DNA of 64,000 nucleotides from JAGNDO01 sp963704975 (lineage in GTDB: Bacteria > Chloroflexota > Anaerolineae > Caldilineales > Caldilineaceae). A model generated the notes under the pieces. The model was not told the origin of the DNA, searched no databases, and worked only from the letters and a program-made list of their open reading frames with translations. Shown in pieces: positions 42,276 through 50,931 of this stretch. The stretch is taken from positions 49,930-113,929 of the forward strand of contig CAVPIK010000023.1 in assembly GCA_963704975.1 (NCBI GenBank), read 5' to 3'. How positions within the stretch are numbered: the first letter of the stretch is position 1; each line of letters opens with the position of its first letter. A program made the position numbers and the translations under genes.

Positions 42276-42921
42276 TAGTCGGCTTTCTGTGATTTTGAAT
42301 GCCGGGGGACAGAGCCGCCGCATGGGCAGCAACAAGGCCCTGTTGCCCGTGGGCGGGGTGCCTCTGATCCAGCATGTGGCTTTGCGGCTTCTGCCCTTGG
42401 TGGACGAGCGCATGTTGGTGATCGGCAACGACCCGGCGGTGCAGGCGGCGGTGCAGATTCCGCGGCCCACGGTGGGGCTGGCGGATGCGTGGCCGGATGC
42501 CGGGGCGGTGGGCGGCATTGCCACGGGGCTGGCCCAGGTGGAGGGCTGGGCCGCGGTGGTGGCCTGCGATCTGCCCTTGGTGCGCCCGGAGATCTTCCGC
42601 CATCTGCTGGCTTTGGCCCAGGAACCGGGGCCTGACGGTCAGCCCTGGGATGTGGTGGTGCCTGTGGTGGATGGCCGGGCGCAGACATTGCACGCCCTCT
42701 ATCATCGCCGCTGCCTGCCCGCCATCCACGCCCAGTTGGCCGAGGGACGGTTGCGGGTCAACTATTTTTACGATCAGGTGCGGGTGCGCCGGGTGGCCGA
42801 AGACGAGCTGCGGGGCGTAGATCCTGACCTGCACTCCTTTTTCAACGCCAACACGCCGGACGAGTGGGCGCACGCCTTGGACCTGCTGGCGCGGGAACCG
42901 GACTCTGCCGCCGGGCGTTGA
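42250..42921 (+). CDS. molybdenum cofactor guanylyltransferase, MobA-like
   Basis: About 223 residues of the MobA nucleotidyltransferase fold, which adds GMP to molybdopterin. The nucleotide-binding loop is VILNAGGQSRRMGSNKALLP, where conserved Gly, Arg and Lys are present. DAWPDAGAVGGIATGLAQVE and AVVACDLPLVRPEIF (metal-binding Asp) follow, and HALYHRRCLPAIHAQLAEG and FFNANTPDEWAHA end the fold. Related CTP/GTP transferases share the fold, so the substrate is probable, not certain. The ATG at 42250 sits in a repeat without a ribosome-binding site; translation may begin at a non-ATG codon nearer LSVILNAGG. The DUF218 gene follows in 6 bases. Confidence 0.8.
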   Translation: MDNAQWQVDSRLSVILNAGGQSRRMGSNKALLPVGGVPLIQHVALRLLPLVDERMLVIGNDPAVQAAVQIPRPTVGLADAWPDAGAVGGIATGLAQVEGWAAVVACDLPLVRPEIFRHLLALAQEPGPDGQPWDVVVPVVDGRAQTLHALYHRRCLPAIHAQLAEGRLRVNYFYDQVRVRRVAEDELRGVDPDLHSFFNANTPDEWAHALDLLAREPDSAAGR

Positions 42922-42927
42922 GGGGGC

Positions 42928-43628
42928 ATGGCAAAACAACGACGCAGACCTGTTTTTCGGATGGTGATTTGGGGCGTAGGGCTGGCCGGGGTGGGGATGG
43001 CCGCCCTCTTTGGCTGGCTGATGTGGCAGGTGGATCGGGCGCAGACGGGGACGGCTGACACGCTGATCGGCCCCGTGGAGGCGATTGTGGTGCTGGGGGC
43101 CGTCGTGCGCCCAGACGGCAGCCCCGGCCCGGATCTGCGCAGCCGCACCTGGTGGGCGGTGAGCCTCTACCACGATCTGATCGCCCAAGGGCAGGATCCC
43201 GTGCTGATCCTCACCGGCGGGTCGCCGATCCACCCGAATGCGGCCTCGACCGTGGCCCGGCGCATGGCGGAGAGCCGAGGCGTGCCGGTCGGCGCGCATT
43301 TTCCAGACCCGAGGGCGGCCAAACCACCGCAGAAGATATGGCTGCCACCGTTGACTTGATGCAAAAATCTGGCTGGAACCAAGCTATTTTGGTCAGCCAC
43401 CCCCTCCATCTTTTTCGAAGCAAATGGCATTTTGAACGGGCCGTGGCTGCATCCAAAAGCGAGATTCGGTCAGCCACCTATGCGGCAGGGGGCATCACCT
43501 ATCTCTCCACCCGCCAGCGGCTGACCTTGGACGCCCGGGAAGCCGCCGGCATCCTGTGGGCGTCGGTGGACGGCTGGGAACGCATGGCCGGGCTGGGGCG
43601 GGTGTTGGAGCGGATTGTGTATGGGTAG
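42928..43628 (+). CDS. DUF218/YdcF-like membrane-anchored protein (frameshifted)
   Basis: About 233 residues with one membrane anchor near the N-terminus (VIWGVGLAGVGMAALFGWLM). The DUF218 core shows VEAIVVLGAVVRPDGSPGPD, then DPVLILTGGSPIHPNAAS. A shift near 43310 leads to GGQTTAEDMAATVDLMQKSG and AILVSHPLHLFRSKWHFERA, where the conserved Ser-His are kept. Proteins of this family (ElyC, SanA, YdcF) act in envelope biogenesis, but their reaction is poorly defined. The C-terminus ends RVLERIVYG. It begins 6 bases after the MobA-like gene. Confidence 0.8.
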
Positions 43629-43690
43629 CGAATGGCGAATGGCGAATGGACAATGCACAATGCCATTCGCCATTCGCCATTCGCCATTTG
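43628..43690. repeat. GCGAATG word palindrome
   Basis: GCGAATGGCGAATGGCGAATGG is mirrored by CCATTCGCCATTCGCCATTC around GACAATGCACAATG. It lies between the convergent DUF218 and nuclease genes and overlaps both ends. Confidence 0.8.
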
Positions 43691-44347
43691 CTAGAGCCGA
43701 TAGGGGCCGTCGAGGCAGTTGGGGCAGGTGTCCACCATGCCTTGGGCTTGATTGACTTGGCGGGTTTCGCCGCAGTAGGGGCAGGCGATGTGGTCGGGGA
43801 TGGGGGCGGCTTCGCCCATGCCCCGGGTCATGGAGCCGTCGGCGTTCATGGGCAGGGCAAAGCCTCGTTGCAGCAGATCTTCGTTGAGGTTGATGTACGA
43901 GACGATCACCCCGTTCACCACCTCTGGGACCAGGACTTCGGCCAAAAGTCGGCCATATTTCTCGGTGGTGTCATCTCCCCGCTTGTCCAGGATGGTGCGC
44001 AAGAGCACCTGTCGTCCCTCCACCAAAGAGCGCACATAGTCCCGCACCTTCAGCCCTTCGGTGCGGCTCTCGCCCCTCACCTCTGGGGTGTTGATGCGCC
44101 ACAAACGCAGATGTTCGCCCTTTTTCCACAGGTTCATGCCCAGATCGATGTCCACGGTGATGGTGTCGCCGTCATAGACGCTGATCACATCCGCGGCATA
44201 GTGATAGAGGCTGGCCTGGATGCGTACGTCCGGGGTGGGGGCAGCCACACCTCGTGACATGGCCGATTCACCATTTGCGGCGCCATTGCGGGTGCTGGGA
44301 AAAATGCTTTGCCAAAAACTCTTCAACGATTCTGCGATGTCTGGCAT
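43691..44347 (-). CDS. staphylococcal-nuclease-like protein with C-terminal zinc ribbon
   Basis: 218 residues. The SNase domain (~48-170) contains ADVISVYDGDTITVDIDLGM, where Asp residues bind calcium, and LRLWRINTPEVRG with the catalytic Arg and Glu. KYGRLLAEVLVP carries the second Arg. The C-terminus has CPYCGETRQ and CPNCLDGPY, a four-Cys zinc ribbon not found in classical thermonucleases. There is no signal peptide, unlike the secreted enzymes, so it may act inside the cell on DNA or RNA, with the ribbon aiding nucleic-acid or protein binding. Intact. Confidence 0.8.
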   Translation of the reverse strand: MPDIAESLKSFWQSIFPSTRNGAANGESAMSRGVAAPTPDVRIQASLYHYAADVISVYDGDTITVDIDLGMNLWKKGEHLRLWRINTPEVRGESRTEGLKVRDYVRSLVEGRQVLLRTILDKRGDDTTEKYGRLLAEVLVPEVVNGVIVSYINLNEDLLQRGFALPMNADGSMTRGMGEAAPIPDHIACPYCGETRQVNQAQGMVDTCPNCLDGPYRL

Positions 44348-44509
44348 GGGTCAATCCTCTCACTGATAATCCTAGCTGAGCAAACAGATAGCGGGCAGAC
44401 GATCTGCCCAAGAACAACGGTTTAAGTTAAACAGCTTATGTCCCTTCCGTCAATAGGCCATAATGCGCAGAAAAAAATCAGAATGACTACACGGCGAAAA
44501 CCACTCTTC

Positions 44510-44591
44510 AACGCAAAGAACGCTGAGAAACGCAGAGAACGCAGAGAAAAGACCTTTCCGATCTTTGCGATTCTTTGCGTTCTTTGCGTTG
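44510..44591. repeat. AACGCAGAGAACGC word palindrome
   Basis: AACGCAAAGAACGCTGAGAAA and AACGCAGAGAACGCAGAGAA are mirrored by GATCTTTGCGATTCTTTGCG and TTCTTTGCGTT. An ATCCGT-type segment (AACACGGATGCGAACGGATC) follows at 44631. Together with the hairpin at 44688 these fill the 44348-44764 gap, which holds no gene. Confidence 0.65.
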
Positions 44592-44687
44592 AGCGCCCTT
44601 TTTGGCGTGCAGCTCAGCACAGAACACGGATGCGAACGGATCGAACGGATCAAAACAGATCAAAGCCAAACGATCAGCGTAGTCCCC

Positions 44688-44738
44688 ACCTAAACGACGA
44701 AGGGTGGCGATAGATTCGCCACCCTTCGTCGTTTAGGT
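44688..44738. terminator. perfect 23-bp hairpin
   Basis: ACCTAAACGACGAAGGGTGG-CGA and its exact complement are separated by TAGAT. On the minus strand it lies 27 bases after the secreted EIT-repeat gene, so it likely terminates that gene. Confidence 0.8.
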
Positions 44739-44764
44739 TAGATTGTCTTGACTTTCAGGTCGGG

Positions 44765-45659
44765 CTACAGGTTGCTGTCATCGAACGTCGGGGCCTGGAA
44801 GTTGGTGCCGCCGGGGAGGGTGCCTTCGGGCGCTGCGCCCTGGGGACCATTCCCCCGACTGTGGCGTCCACCCTGCTCCCCACCCCGTCCGCCGTGGCCG
44901 GAGAGGTCACCGCTCTGGGCCTGGGCCAGGATGGCGTCGGCCTGTTCCTGGGTGATCTCGCCAGCGGCCACCTTTTCGGCCAGGTTGCTGGTCAGTTCGG
45001 CCAGGCGGACCTCGTCCATCACGGCCTTGACATCGGCCATGTCTACGCCCTGGGCGTCGGCGATCTGGTCGATGGTCTGACCGGCGTCGATAGCGGTCTG
45101 GAGGTCGGCCACACTCAGGTTCAGGACACCGGCCAGAGCGGCCTGGGCGTCAGGCGTTGCGTCGGCAAAGCTGGGATGTCCGCCCCGCTCACCGCCCCGT
45201 TTGCCGCCAGTCTCGGCCCGAGCCAGGATTTCGTCCGCCTGGGCCTGGGTGATCTCACCGGAGGCGACCCGTGCGGCCACTTCGGTCTGCATGGTCGGCT
45301 AGGCGTTCGGCGCTCAGGATCCGCCTTCACGGCATCCAAGTCCACACCCTGGGCGGCGGCGATCTCTTCCAGGCGTCTGACCGGCATCCTTGGCCGTCTT
45401 GCAGCTCCTCAACGGTCAGCCCCAGGGCTTCGGCCAGAGTGGCGTCCTTGGCGCCATCCACCTCACCGCCCCGGCCGCCCCGTTCACCGCCAGGGCCGCC
45501 GAACTCTCCCCGAACGCCGTTTTGAACGCGTTCCACAATGCCGGGGACGGCGCTGGGGGTTTGGGTCTCTGCCTGGGCGAAGCTGACGGCGGCAAAACTC
45601 ATAACACTCACCGCTGCGATGGCCGACACGATCCCGAGATTCTTCATCCACTTTTTCAT
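44765..45659 (-). CDS. secreted protein with repeated EIT(Q)xQADxILA helical motifs (frameshifted)
   Basis: About 298 residues if repaired. A signal peptide (IVSAIAAVSVMSFAAVSFAQ) is followed by Gly-rich linkers and three related helical units. Each has a 'LGLTVEELQ / LNLSVADLQTAIDAGQTIDQ' step, an 'AAQGVD(L/M)xxVKA' step, and an 'VASGEITQAQADEILARAE' step. The same pattern occurs in bacterial YckD/DUF2680-type exported proteins. Frames change near 45400 and 45295. It has no catalytic motif; a role in the envelope or extracellular matrix is a guess. It is preceded by a 310-base gap and followed by a strong hairpin. Confidence 0.65.
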
Positions 45660-45863
45660 AATCTTACTCCTTGTTGATAGACCTACTGGCTTGGGTATCC
45701 AACCCGATGTTGGACACGCTTGTCCTGGGCTGTGAGGCCCTGGTTCAGCACCTGCGTTGCCACTGTTTCTGTCTCTGTCACTGTGTGCGGTGCTGTGTCA
45801 CCAGTATGCGGGGCGGGCGTAAGCGGGGGATGGAGAAGATGTTTAGGAGTGGTAAAGATGGAA

Positions 45864-45927
45864 GGCGTGAAACGTGTTGCGTGTTGCGTGACGTATTACA
45901 CCGCAACACGCAACACGTTTCACGCCC
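45864..45927. repeat. GTGTTGC word palindrome
   Basis: GGCGTGAAACGTGTTGCGTG and TTGCG are mirrored by CGCAACACGCAACACGTTTC and ACGCC around TGACGTATTACAC. The 45660-45969 gap otherwise holds only the promoter at 45958. Confidence 0.8.
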
Positions 45928-45957
45928 GTACGGTTTAGCCGCCTGTTCCACCCGTGC

Positions 45958-45963
45958 TATAAT
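45958..45963 (+). promoter_or_regulatory. -10 box six bases from the start codon
   Basis: TATAAT is followed by CAGCCC and the ATG of the radical SAM gene. No ribosome-binding site is present, so the mRNA may be leaderless. A weak TTTAGC lies at the -35 distance. Confidence 0.5.
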
Positions 45964-45969
45964 CAGCCC

Positions 45970-47872
45970 ATGGCAAAACACACAGGACGAAAACAACAAA
46001 AACAGACCCGTTCCGACCGACAGCAGGCCAGCCAGAGCAGCGCGGGCAGTGGTCCCCTGCGGGAAGAGGGCGCGGTCCTCAAGGATTGGGGCGGCAAGTT
46101 CTCCGTGGCCCTCTCCTTTCCCAACAGCTATTATGTGGGGATGAGCAGCCTGGCTTTGCAGATTCTCTACACCCGCTTCAACCAGGACGCGGACGTGGTC
46201 TGCGAGCGCATCTTCTGGACCAAGGGCGATGCGGACGCCGGCAAGCCCCTGCTCTCTCTGGAGAACGGGCGACCCGCCGACGAGTTCGACATTTGGGCCT
46301 TCACCGTCTCCTGGGAGATGGACTACTTCAATGTGGTGGAGATGCTGCGCCAGGCCAAGGTGCCGCCCTTGGCCGCGGATCGCCAGGCCTCCAAGCAGTG
46401 GAACGGCGACCCCTGGCCCCTGCTGATCGCCGGCGGTCCCGGCATCACCATGAACCCGGAACCCCTGGCCCCCTTCTTCGACGTGATCCTGATCGGCGAG
46501 GGCGAGGAGGCCGTGCCCCACTTCATGGATCTGTGCCGGGAAGGGCTGGACGAGGACCGGGCGGCCCTCTTGGCGACTTTGGACCGCACGCCGGGCTTCT
46601 ATGTGCCCATCCCTGCGCCCGTCCAACCGGGATCATGTGGACTTCCGCCCGGTGGAGCGGCTGTGGGTGCGCAACCTGCCCGGCTTCCGCACGGCCAGCA
46701 GCCTCTACACGCCGGACACGGAATTTGGGGCCATGCACTTGATGGAGATCGCCCGGGGCTGTGGCCGGGGCTGCCGTTTCTGCCTGGCCGGTTATGTCTA
46801 CCGTCCGGCCCGGGAACAGCCCTTGGACACCCTGATGGTCTGGGCGGAGGAGGCCATCGCCGCCGGGCGCAAGCGCATCGGCCTGGTCAGCGCCGCGGTG
46901 AGCGACCACACCCAGATCGACGAGTTGGCCACCCGGCTCCACGCCATGGGCGCGTCCATCAGCGCCAGTTCCATGCGCATGGACCCCATCAGCATCCCCC
47001 TGATCAAGGCCATGGCCGAGGGGGGCACCCAGACGTTGACCGTGGCCCCGGAGGCGGGCAGCCAGCGGCTGCGCAACGTGATCAACAAAACCCAGACCGA
47101 AGAGCAGATGATGCGGGCGGTCTCCTTGGCCAGCGAGCTGAACATGCCCCAGCTCAAGCTCTACTTCATGGTCGGCCACCCCACGGAGACCGACGACGAC
47201 ATCCAGGCGCTGATCGACTTCACCCTGGCCGCCAAGAGCCGCTTCAACCGGCGCATCGCCATCAACGCCACGCCCTTTGTGCCCAAGGCCCACACCCCCT
47301 TCCAGTGGGAGGCCATGACCGATTCCCGCACCATCAAGAATCGCCAGCGCACCATCAACCGGGCCCTGGCTCGCCACGGCGTCGCCGTGCGGGCCGATTC
47401 GCCGGACTGGGCCGAGGTGCAGGCCGTCCTCAGCCGGGGAGATCGTTCCCTGGCCCAGGTGCTCCTGGCCGTGCCGCCGGGGGAGTTGAACGTGCGCACC
47501 TTCTTCGAGGCCATGGAGCGGCTGGGGCTGGACCGGGAGCACTACACGGGCAAGCACGAGATCGGCTCCCCCCTGCCCTGGGACATTGTGCAGAGCGGGG
47601 TGAGCGAGAGCTATTTCCACTACGAGCTGAAGCTGGCGGCCCGGGACGAGACCGGCCTCAGTTGTCCGCCGGACAGCGCCGGCTGTCTCAGTTGCCAGGC
47701 CTGCGACCCGGATTGGGCCTTCCGCTACGGCAACAACGCCGACCGTCCCGTGCCCAACGCCAAGGGCGGCCCCTGGCGGGCGCAGGACTGGCAGCCCTGG
47801 TCCAAGCTGAAGTTGGGGAAGAATGCGGGGGAGTTTGGGAGCGTGACGGTGGCACCGGTGGAGTTGGTGTAA
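45970..47872 (+). CDS. radical SAM protein of the TIGR03960 type (frameshifted)
   Basis: About 633 residues when joined near 46625. The N-terminal ~200 residues form a B12-binding-like Rossmann domain: VALSFPNSYYVGMSSLALQI, DIWAFTVSWEMDYFNVVEML, and LLIAGGPGITMNPEPLAPFF with DVILIGEGEEAVP. The radical SAM core has the iron-sulphur motif in EIARGCGRGCRFCLAGYVYR (CxxxCxxC). TLTVAPEAGSQRLRNVINKT and KLYFMVGHPTETDDDIQALI follow, and a Cys-rich C-terminus (CPPDSAGCLSCQACD). Relatives are often fused to or followed by DUF2344 and RNase G genes; here neither follows. The reaction is unknown. It may be translated from a leaderless mRNA. Confidence 0.85.
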
Positions 47873-47900
47873 ATAGTCATCATTTGCAGGAGAAGGAAAC

Positions 47901-48197
47901 GTGTCGTCTCGATTATTGGCCCAAATCCAAAACTTGATCTCGCTGGGTGATTATGGCTTCACCCAACACGCAATCGACGAAATGGCTAAAGATTACCTGA
48001 CCATCGATGACATTGAACATGCTGTTTTGAATGGAGTCATCACCAAAATCGAGTCCGGGGATCGCCGTGGATCACGCTACACAATTGTCGGCCCGGATAG
48101 CAGAGTTCAGATAGAGGTAGGCGTGGTCGGACGATTTGCCCGACTTCACAGCTACCTGATTATTACAGCCTACGAGGTCACAGAACGCCATGATTAA
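47901..48197 (+). CDS. DUF4258 protein, possible toxin of a pair
   Basis: 98 residues; GTG 47901 follows GGAGAAGGAAAC. The sequence YGFTQHAIDEMAKDYLTIDD, then HAVLNGVITKIESGDRRGSR and TAYEVTE matches DUF4258, a small BECR/RelE-like group in which the leading His and the basic strand are conserved. Such proteins often precede a YgiT-type zinc-finger protein, as here, an arrangement read as a toxin-antitoxin system. The next gene starts inside its last codons. Composition is less GC-rich than neighbours, consistent with a mobile cassette. Confidence 0.75.
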   Translation: MSSRLLAQIQNLISLGDYGFTQHAIDEMAKDYLTIDDIEHAVLNGVITKIESGDRRGSRYTIVGPDSRVQIEVGVVGRFARLHSYLIITAYEVTERHD

Positions 48198-48447
48198 ACA
48201 AATGTACGGATATGATTGTGAATTCTGCGACGGTGTTGTCGAAGAAGTCATGGTAGATCGAGAAATCTTTCGCCACCCCACAGGTTTCATCATTTTAGAA
48301 AATGTGCCTGTTGGTGTTTGTACGGGCTGCGGTCATCGGTATTACCATGCCTCATTACTGCGACGAGTGGAAGAGATTTCTGCCCAAAAGGCCTCTCCCA
48401 TTCGGCTGGAAATGGTTCCTGTCGCCAGCTATCGTCAGGCGGCTTGA
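48190..48447 (+). CDS. YgiT-type zinc-finger protein, possible antitoxin
   Basis: 85 residues; ATG 48190 overlaps the DUF4258 gene by eight bases. The N-terminus YDCEFCDGVVEEVMVDREIF and GVCTGCGHRYYHASLLRRVE provide two CxxC pairs of the MqsA/YgiT zinc finger. Unlike MqsA it has no C-terminal helix-turn-helix, so DNA binding is not expected from this chain alone. Role as antitoxin is inferred from gene order and family. Confidence 0.75.
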   Translation: MIKQMYGYDCEFCDGVVEEVMVDREIFRHPTGFIILENVPVGVCTGCGHRYYHASLLRRVEEISAQKASPIRLEMVPVASYRQAA

Positions 48448-48452
48448 CGCTC

Positions 48453-49250
48453 ATGCACCGTATCACCCACCCCAACGGCGTCGTCACCTACACCTTCGAC
48501 AGCCTCTCAACCCTCCCCGTCCACGCCCATGTCAGCACCCGGCACGGCGGAGTCTCCCCCGCGCCGTGGACGAGTTTGAATTTTAGCGTCAGCCGGGGGG
48601 ACACGCCGGAGCGCACGGCGGCCAACTTTGCGCTTTTTTGCGAGGCCGTGGGTGTTGACCCAGCCCGGCCTGTGCGCTGTCGCCAGGTCCACGGCACGGG
48701 GGTGGCCAAGGTGACGGGGGACGACGCTGGGCAATGGCAGTCGGCCACGGACGGGCTGATCACCGACGAGGTGGGGCTGCCCTTGAGTTTGGTCTTTGCG
48801 GACTGTGTGCCGGTCTTGCTCTACGATGCGGGCCGCCATGCCCTGGGGGCCTGCCACGCAGGCTGGCAGGGGACGGTGAACGGGACGGCGTTGGCGACCC
48901 TGTGGGCCATGCAGGCGGCCTATGGCACAGACCCGGCGGATGTGATGCGTGGGCATCGGCCCCAGCATCGGCCCGGAGAGCTACGAGGTGGGGGAGGATG
49001 TGGTCAACATGGTGCGGGCCAAGCTGACCCGGCCCGACCGCTTTCTCAGCGGTCCCAACGCCAACGGACGGCTGCACCTGGATCTGTGGCAGGCCAACGC
49101 CGCCCAGTTGATCGAGGCCGGGGTGAAGCCGGAGCATATCGAGATCAGCGGCATCGACACGGCTCAAAACACGGCAGATTTCTTCAGCCATCGGGCGGAG
49201 AAAGGGCAGTGTGGGCTGTTTAGCCTGATGGCTTGGTTGGACATAGGCCG
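48453..49250 (+). CDS. pgeF: PgeF/YfiH-like polyphenol oxidase (purine nucleosidase-type) protein (frameshifted)
   Basis: About 265 residues. ATG 48453 (MHRITHPNGVVTYTFDSL) begins 6 bases after the YgiT-type gene. HVSTRHGGVSPAPWTSLNFS, VRCRQVHGTGVAKV, LVFADCVPVLLYD and ALGACHAGWQGTV supply the conserved His-Cys-His zinc site of the family, which includes peptidoglycan editing factor and purine phosphorylase activity. A surplus C near 48950 shifts the frame before GIGPSIGPESYEVGEDVV. ISGIDTAQNTADFFSHRAEK and GQCGLFSLMAWL form the end. No stop appears there: the open frame runs on through a hairpin repeat into the next gene. The end given here is where family similarity stops. Confidence 0.85.
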
Positions 49251-49252
49251 TA

Positions 49253-49310
49253 GACGGTTTGACGGATTCAAACGGATTCTGAAGATCCGTTTGATCCGTC
49301 AAACCCGTCA
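49253..49310. repeat. ATCCGT palindrome at the end of pgeF
   Basis: GACGGTTTGACGGATTCAAA is mirrored by TTTGATCCGTCAAACCCGTC around ACGGATTCTGAAGATCCG. It lacks a stop in the pgeF frame. Confidence 0.7.
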
Positions 49311-49344
49311 TCCGCCTAATCGTCACCCCCCACTTTTTGCCTCC

Positions 49345-49373
49345 TTGAACGAAGTGCCAATCCCCGGTATAAT
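49345..49373 (+). promoter_or_regulatory. promoter of the jelly-roll protein gene
   Basis: TTGAAC (49345-49350), 17-base spacer, TATAAT (49368-49373). The start codon is 65 bases further with AAGGAG between. This supports a separate gene from 49439 even though the upstream frame is open. Confidence 0.75.
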
Positions 49374-49438
49374 GCCCCTCTGCCTTTATTGTCCCGCACC
49401 ATCACATTCACGTTCCCCAAAAGGAGTCCTCATTCCCA

Positions 49439-50803
49439 TGCTCACCAACCCTAGTTTTGAATGTAGTGCCGGCATCGCCGATGTTGCTGCCCCCCAAGGC
49501 GGCACCATGAAGATCCCCGTGGGGTGGACGGTGACGTTCATCAACGGCACCCCGTGGGTCTATAGCGCCAGTATGCACTTTAACAATGGCAACTGCGGCG
49601 GCGGTGCCCATGTGGAGAAGATCGAGGGCAACGACAGCATTGTGGTCTTCGCCCACGATCTGGAGTGGACCGACCAGCCGGGCAAGCCCTTTGACGTGTC
49701 GGTGCATCAGCAGGTGCAGGTGACGCCGGGCAAGCAGTACTGCCTCAGCGCCTGGCTGTTGACCCTGTGCGGCGGCAGCACCATGCCCAACGACTGCCCA
49801 GAGGGCTTCTACATGGCCAAGATGATCGGCCTGGACCCCACCGGGGGCACGGATCCCCGGGCCGCCAGCGTGGTGTGGAGCGAAGACCGGCGCAACTTCG
49901 TCAGCCGGGACGGCCAGCGCATCGGCTGGGCGCAGATGACCGTGACGGCCCAGGCCCAGGGCGGCACCATGACCGTCTTTGGCCGCATCAACAGCCCCTT
50001 CCGCTGGCATGGAAATCATGGCTTTATCGACGGCTTCAAACTGGTGGAGGCCCCCGCCCTGACCCTGACCGTCCCCCAGCGGGTGGATGGCCAGTCGGCC
50101 ACCGTGGCCTGGGGCGGCGCGCAGGGGGCCATGATCGACAGCATCCCCGCCGGGACCTTCCGCCCGCTCTTCGATGTGCAATTCCGCCAGGGGGCCGAGG
50201 GGGCGTGGCAGAATTGGCAAACAGGGGTGCCTGCCGGCCAGGCGGCGTTGAGCATCAGCGCCAGCACCGAGACAACCTATTTTGTGCGGGGACGCATGCG
50301 CTCGGAGCAGCCGCCCGCCCCGCCCATCGGCTCCTCGCCCAACCATCGCTTTGCCAGCCTGTGGAGCCAGCCCGCGCCCGTGGTCTTCAACCGATCGGCC
50401 CCCATCTTCATGCCCACCCGCCCGTGCCTGCCCCTGTCCCCGCCCACGCCACCGCCAGCGCCCGCACCACCGGCACCAACGCCCATTTCGTGGCCCGCCC
50501 GCCCTATCCAGAGAGCAAAAGCTGGTTCAGGTGGCGGCCGAAAAACAGGTGATCCAGTTCAACCCGGACGCGGCCTTGCAAAAGGTGATCTTCGCCCACG
50601 GCTTTGTGCCCAACTCCGGCGAGTTTGACATCGACCTGGACGGCCAGGCCCACATCGGCCAGCGGGCCGAGAACCTGGCCAGCGGCGAGGTGCGGGTCTA
50701 CTTTGTGCGGGTGGGTGACTGGGGCAACGTGCAATTCGTCACCGCCCCCCGCAGCGGCGGCACCCGTGAGGCCCCGCCCAGCCCGCCCCAACAGATAGCC
50801 TGA
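49439..50803 (+). CDS. carbohydrate-binding-like jelly-roll protein (frameshifted)
   Basis: About 455 residues. ATG 49439 follows AAGGAG at 11 bases. The N-terminal ~215 residues look like a CBM/discoidin-type beta-sandwich: MLTNPSFECSAGIADVAAP, VPVGWTV-like KIPVGWTVTFINGTPWVYS, SVHQQVQVTPGKQYCLSAWL and FRWHGNHGFIDGFKLVEAP. A second beta domain follows (LTVPQRVDGQSATVAWGG ... TYFVRGRMRSEQPPAPPIG), then a Pro-rich linker where the frame slips (50400-50530). The last part reads QVIQFNPDAALQKVIFAHGF and FDIDLDGQAHIGQRAENLAS. No signal peptide is seen, so the location is unclear. The family is unknown beyond the fold guess. Confidence 0.6.
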
Positions 50804-50842
50804 TTCTGAATCGAATTCGAGGGCCAAAGGAACCCAGCATTC

Positions 50843-50892
50843 TTTACACGGCCCCAAACCCCTGGTACAATCCCAAGGGTTTGGGGCCGTGT
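50843..50892 (+). promoter_or_regulatory. yggS promoter embedded in a 16-bp inverted repeat
   Basis: TTTACA (50843-50848), 17-base spacer and TACAAT (50866-50871) form the promoter. ACACGGCCCCAAACCC (50846-50861) and GGGTTTGGGGCCGTGT (50877-50892) are exact complements flanking the -10 box. It could be an operator, or double as terminator of the upstream gene. Confidence 0.65.
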
Positions 50893-50931
50893 TGCGCCCG
50901 CAAAAACAACTTCAACCGTTTGGATTGATCC

